A stretch of DNA of 64,000 bases from Salimicrobium humidisoli (GTDB lineage Bacteria > Bacillota > Bacilli > Bacillales > Halobacillaceae): positions 1-64,000 of the forward strand of contig NZ_NSGH01000001.1 in the NCBI RefSeq assembly GCF_002295105.1, read 5' to 3'. Positions 60,311 through 64,000 of this stretch are shown here, piece after piece (position 1 is the first letter of the stretch; each line of letters starts with the position of its first letter). Both the position numbers and the translations under genes were made by a program. The notes under the pieces were generated by a model. The model did not search any database and had not been told where the DNA came from. It was given only the letters and a program-made list of their open reading frames with translations.

Positions 60311-63300
60311 ATGCAAAGCGTTCAAAACGATAAAGGAACGAGATTTTTTAAATACCTGCTCGAACTGAACAATCTGGTCGGAAAAGTCGAAAGAGATTAC
60401 CGAGGGTATGAAATGGTATGGGAAAGGGACTCCATCGAAAATTTAGAAGGCGTCCGTTTGTTTGAAGAATGTGTAGAAGAGGATCGTGTGTTTGAAATCG
60501 ATCGACCTTCCATAACCGAAAGAGATGAACGACCTCCAAAACTCCCTTCCATTCTTGCAGGCTGGATTGATGGAAATATAAAAGATATAGATCATCTGCC
60601 GGCGTATTACATAGAACGTAAAGAAAAAAGCGGAGACAAAGAAGCACCTGCTGTATCTTTTGAAGAAGACCCGAAACGGGTGGAGGCATTTAAAACCTGG
60701 ATAAAAGAATGGGAAAAATGGGCAGAGAACTTGAGAGAAAAGCGCATTGTTTTAAATCTCTACGATAAATTTTTCCATCTGGTTTCCCGTTTCGATCAGG
60801 AAGGGGATACGTTAGAGTTCATTTATGGAAGAGGCATAATGACGTGGAAGCATAACGATAAATCAGTCGGGACCATTCGCCATCCGCTTGTTTCCGCAAA
60901 GCTTGAGCTTGAACTGAATCCGAGCCAGAAGAGAATTATCGCAAAAACTTCTGAAGATACCGTGAAAGTGGAAAGAGATATGCTCTCCGGTATTCAGTTA
61001 CCGAACCGCCGGGCCCTCGACAAAGTCATTTTATCCATGCAGGAGCAGGGGATCGACGAAGAATTTGAAGAGTTGTTTGAACAATTCGTCACACTCATAC
61101 ACCCTGATGGAGCAGTTAAAGATAGGAAGAAACATATAGATATTAAAGCGACACCTGCTATTTATGATCAGGGGGTCTTCGCTCTACGAAGTAAAAAAGT
61201 TCGCGTACTCCGCGAAGATCTTGAGCAGATTATCGGAGGCGTGAAAGAGGGTTCGCTGGAAATGACGGAGGCGGTCACTTCCATTTTTGAAGGAAAGTCC
61301 CCTCAAAATTCGAGAGAAGGAAAAGGAGAAACGAAGAACCCGCTACCGAAAGACCATCTTTACTTTCCTTTACCTGCCAACGAACAGCAGAAAAATATAG
61401 TGAATCGGATTGAAAATAACTTTGGTGTCACTGTACAGGGTCCTCCGGGGACAGGGAAAACACACACGATTGCAAATCTCGTCTCTCACTTTCTTTCTCA
61501 AGGGAAAAGAATTCTTATTACTTCACAGAAAGAGAATGCTCTTAAAGTGCTGAAAGATAAAATTCCTGAATCAATTCAGGACCTTTGTGTTCCGGTTTTG
61601 GGCGGAGGTCGCGATTCCATGGAGGGGATTGAGAAATCGATCCGCACGCTCAGTGAGCAGCTGGGTGAATTAGACGGACCCAGACTCAAGAAGAATATTG
61701 AACATAATCTTCAGTTGCTGGATGAAAGCAAGAGGGAAGAGGCAAGACTGACGAATAAGCTGAAGATATATACAGAGAAAGAAGGAACACCTCTTGCCTA
61801 CGGTGGGGAAAAGCTCCATAAGTATGATGTAGCCAAACAACTTGCCCATACGGATATAGACTATTCCTGGATTAAAGACGATATTGGTATGGAAGTTACC
61901 TTCCCCCTTACCAAAGAAGAATGGACCAATTTTTGGACTTTAAAAAACCGGATCGGAAATGAAGAACTATCTCTGCGCGATAAACGCCTTCCTTCGCTCG
62001 ATACGGAAATTATGAGTGTACCGGAATTCAATGACCTGGTCGAAGAGGTAGGAGAATTGGATGATTACGAAGACGAAGGTCAACGGATCATCGAAGCCTA
62101 CCAGTTGAGGGAAGACAGAGGTTCCCTCGCCCAATGGTCGGAACGTATGGAGACGATTCTTTCCTTTCGGACACTGATACAAAAAGATTCTTCCCGTATG
62201 ATCGTTAATGATCTGAAAGCAGGAGGCTCCAGAGAAGCACGCTGGCGTAACCTGTATGAAGAGCAAAAGGCAGGGATAACCAGACTGTTCGAACTGTATA
62301 ATGACCTGGTTTCTGAAAACGTTAACCTCCCTGACAAAAATCTGAAAGAAATCGAAGAGGATGTACGTACGGCGAAAGAACCTTTAGAACAGGGAAAGAA
62401 ACCATCCTTCCTTTTCTTTCTGTTCAAAGGAAAAAATACGAAGTATCTATTTGAAGAAGAAGTGTTGAACGGGAAACCGCTTGAAACGTTGGAGGATCTT
62501 CAGGTTATAGAACGTCACCTGGAGTATGCGAAACTGAAAGAAGAAACAGCCCGCGTACTGAACGGGAACCTGCAGGAAGTAGGAGCTACAGAAGTAAATC
62601 AGGATAATTCCAGATTTCCTCATGAAGCGGAAGAAGCGTTAGAAACTATCCGGCAGGTGATAGAATATGTTGATGAAATCAAACAGGTCGAGCAGCAACT
62701 GCCTGGGGAAACAGATTTCTACGACTTTGCGCATGTAGAAGAATTCCGTAAAGAACTGGACATAGCGGATAAGTATGTCGCTTTGAATCATTGGAGAATT
62801 CGTCAGAAAGAGGAAACGGCTAAGCTGAAAGAGATATCAAACGAAACGGATATCCATCCGATTATCCATAAGTTCATTAGTGCGATGGAAACAGGAGATA
62901 ATCAGAAATGGGAGAGTGCAGTAGAACAGTTACTTCACTTCGGGGAACGCAAGAAACTGGTGGTGGAATTTTACAAACACCTTCAAAAATTAAAGCAGTC
63001 GCTGCCGGCCACTGCCGCTTTCCTAGAATCGAAAGTCGGCGAAGAACAGGAGTTGCCGGAAGATTATAAAGAAGCCCTCGAAAATCAGAAGCTGCAAACG
63101 TGGCTGGATGAAACGAAAGACGTAAATGTGGCTCGTCTGAAAGATAGACTCGAAGAACAGCATAAAGAGCAGAAGCGTTTAATCCGTGAAGTGGTCACGG
63201 ACTCCACATGGAAATCGCAAATGGAACGGATTACGGATGAAGAGAAACGCGCGCTTTCTTCCTGGAAAACTTACATCAAACGGTACGGGAAAGGGACCGG

Positions 63301-64000
63301 AAAATCAGCCCAGAGAAACCTGAAGGGAGCCCGTAATTCCATGAAGACGGCTCAGGGGGCTATCCCGGTCTGGATTATGCCGGTCAACCAGGTGCTTGAG
63401 AACTTCCCGGTCACGAACGATAAATTCGATGTCGTTATTTTCGATGAAAGCAGTCAGTGCGACCTGTTCTCTACAAATGTGCTGATGCGCGGAGAGAAAA
63501 TGATTGTAGTCGGAGATGAAGAACAGATCAGCCCGCAGGCTATAGGAACGAGGGATGAAGACGTACAGGAACTCGTACGTCGGTATCTTTACGATATTCC
63601 GAACGCCAATCTCTTCGACGGGAATATCTCTTTGTATGAAATGGCCGAGCAGACTTTTCCGAAAGAAGGAAAACTGATGCTGCGGGAACACTTCCGCTGC
63701 GTCCCGGAGATTATCCAATTTTCAAATGACTTGAGTTATGGAGGAGAAATGATTCCGCTGCGTCTTCCTGTAGAGGAGGAGAAGCTGGAGCCGCCTGTAC
63801 TCGCACGAAAAGTCGAAGACGGGTATAACGATGCCAAAGAAAAGGATATTAATGAGCCGGAAGCGGATAAAATCGCAGCAGATATGCAGGAAATGGTGAG
63901 TGACCCTGCGTACGAAGGTCAGACGTTCGGAGTTATTACTTTACAGGGACAAAAGCAGGCTCAATTACTGGAGACAAAACTTCGTGAGGCTATCGGTGAT
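60311..64000 (+). CDS. Large SF1 (DNA2/NAM7-like) helicase, truncated by the window end
   Basis: From ATG 60311 (GTGAGGTG upstream) the frame stays open for 1230 codons to the window edge. Walker A VQGPPGTGKTHTIANL is at about residue 375. A long helical, charged insertion spans about 430-1000. Walker B VVIFDESSQCD is at about 1041, motif III VVGDEEQISPQ, and motif IV LREHFRC follows. The C-terminal RecA half begins at the edge (FGVITLQGQKQ). The wide separation of motifs I and II is typical of large bacterial AAA/SF1 proteins, some of which act in defense. Role here unknown. Confidence 0.85.
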   Translation, partial: MQSVQNDKGTRFFKYLLELNNLVGKVERDYRGYEMVWERDSIENLEGVRLFEECVEEDRVFEIDRPSITERDERPPKLPSILAGWIDGNIKDIDHLPAYYIERKEKSGDKEAPAVSFEEDPKRVEAFKTWIKEWEKWAENLREKRIVLNLYDKFFHLVSRFDQEGDTLEFIYGRGIMTWKHNDKSVGTIRHPLVSAKLELELNPSQKRIIAKTSEDTVKVERDMLSGIQLPNRRALDKVILSMQEQGIDEEFEELFEQFVTLIHPDGAVKDRKKHIDIKATPAIYDQGVFALRSKKVRVLREDLEQIIGGVKEGSLEMTEAVTSIFEGKSPQNSREGKGETKNPLPKDHLYFPLPANEQQKNIVNRIENNFGVTVQGPPGTGKTHTIANLVSHFLSQGKRILITSQKENALKVLKDKIPESIQDLCVPVLGGGRDSMEGIEKSIRTLSEQLGELDGPRLKKNIEHNLQLLDESKREEARLTNKLKIYTEKEGTPLAYGGEKLHKYDVAKQLAHTDIDYSWIKDDIGMEVTFPLTKEEWTNFWTLKNRIGNEELSLRDKRLPSLDTEIMSVPEFNDLVEEVGELDDYEDEGQRIIEAYQLREDRGSLAQWSERMETILSFRTLIQKDSSRMIVNDLKAGGSREARWRNLYEEQKAGITRLFELYNDLVSENVNLPDKNLKEIEEDVRTAKEPLEQGKKPSFLFFLFKGKNTKYLFEEEVLNGKPLETLEDLQVIERHLEYAKLKEETARVLNGNLQEVGATEVNQDNSRFPHEAEEALETIRQVIEYVDEIKQVEQQLPGETDFYDFAHVEEFRKELDIADKYVALNHWRIRQKEETAKLKEISNETDIHPIIHKFISAMETGDNQKWESAVEQLLHFGERKKLVVEFYKHLQKLKQSLPATAAFLESKVGEEQELPEDYKEALENQKLQTWLDETKDVNVARLKDRLEEQHKEQKRLIREVVTDSTWKSQMERITDEEKRALSSWKTYIKRYGKGTGKSAQRNLKGARNSMKTAQGAIPVWIMPVNQVLENFPVTNDKFDVVIFDESSQCDLFSTNVLMRGEKMIVVGDEEQISPQAIGTRDEDVQELVRRYLYDIPNANLFDGNISLYEMAEQTFPKEGKLMLREHFRCVPEIIQFSNDLSYGGEMIPLRLPVEEEKLEPPVLARKVEDGYNDAKEKDINEPEADKIAADMQEMVSDPAYEGQTFGVITLQGQKQAQLLETKLREAIGD

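Overview
The window looks like chromosome of a moderately halophilic or alkaliphilic member of the Bacillaceae. Supporting signs are Bacillus-style Shine-Dalgarno sequences (AAGGAGG), a DUF1659/DUF2922/YvrJ triad, BdhA, CatE, a PadR plus HAAS-domain pair, an acidic secreted alkaline phosphatase, and many GTG/TTG starts. I cannot name the genus. No rRNA, tRNA or CRISPR array was seen.

Layout. 0-4.6 kb is an AT-rich accessory region. It holds the end of an IS256-family element, a 5'-truncated halocin-C8-like peptide gene with a small membrane partner, a Phr-like mini-ORF, an orphan PemK/MazF-type toxin, a candidate small RNA, and a secreted Gly/Ser-rich protein. 4.6-9.4 kb is a TspO-like gene followed by an array of very small genes. 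Decayed copies of one of these genes, and a recurring GGGCG-type spacer, lie between them. 9.7-12.2 kb has two membrane genes of polysaccharide type (a UbiA-like protein and a flippase). 12.3-25 kb is a mixed block: cytochrome P450, a nucleotidyltransferase pair, a YrvL-like protein, PadR/HAAS, SDR, repeated DUF1659 modules sharing one bipartite upstream element, BdhA, DUF2254, DUF2200, DUF421 and DUF1097 proteins.

25.3-31.1 kb is a catabolic operon: an unknown 572-aa protein, an M19 dipeptidase-like protein lacking the first metal motif, a DUF3726-like protein, an aldehyde dehydrogenase and an IclR regulator. A good promoter and an IclR-type palindrome precede it. 31.3-32.8 kb is alkaline phosphatase behind a four-repeat Pho box. 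The same kind of box precedes the pstSCAB operon at 51.4-55.2 kb.

33.0-44.9 kb is a defense island. It carries an EcoRII/Dcm-like restriction-modification set (C5 methyltransferase, EcoRII-type nuclease, Vsr). Next to it is a tightly coupled six-gene operon: Z1-domain ATPase, GHKL (MutL/MORC-like) ATPase, an unknown protein, a DUF6339-like protein, a second C5 methyltransferase and a PD-(D/E)XK protein. This resembles the MutL-type restriction systems and the Mza defense type, but without the AIPR component. It is the most interesting system in the window. Other nuclease/helicase genes lie nearby: a DUF2075 protein at 46-48 kb, and at the right end a PDDEXK_4-like nuclease divergent from a large SF1 helicase that runs off the window.

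48.1-51.4 kb is a nucleoside-salvage operon (CNT transporter, nucleoside hydrolase, ribokinase) with a palindrome matching the CcpA cre consensus. 55.4-58.8 kb has CbiA, a cobalamin-binding protein, a small Cys-rich protein and CatE.
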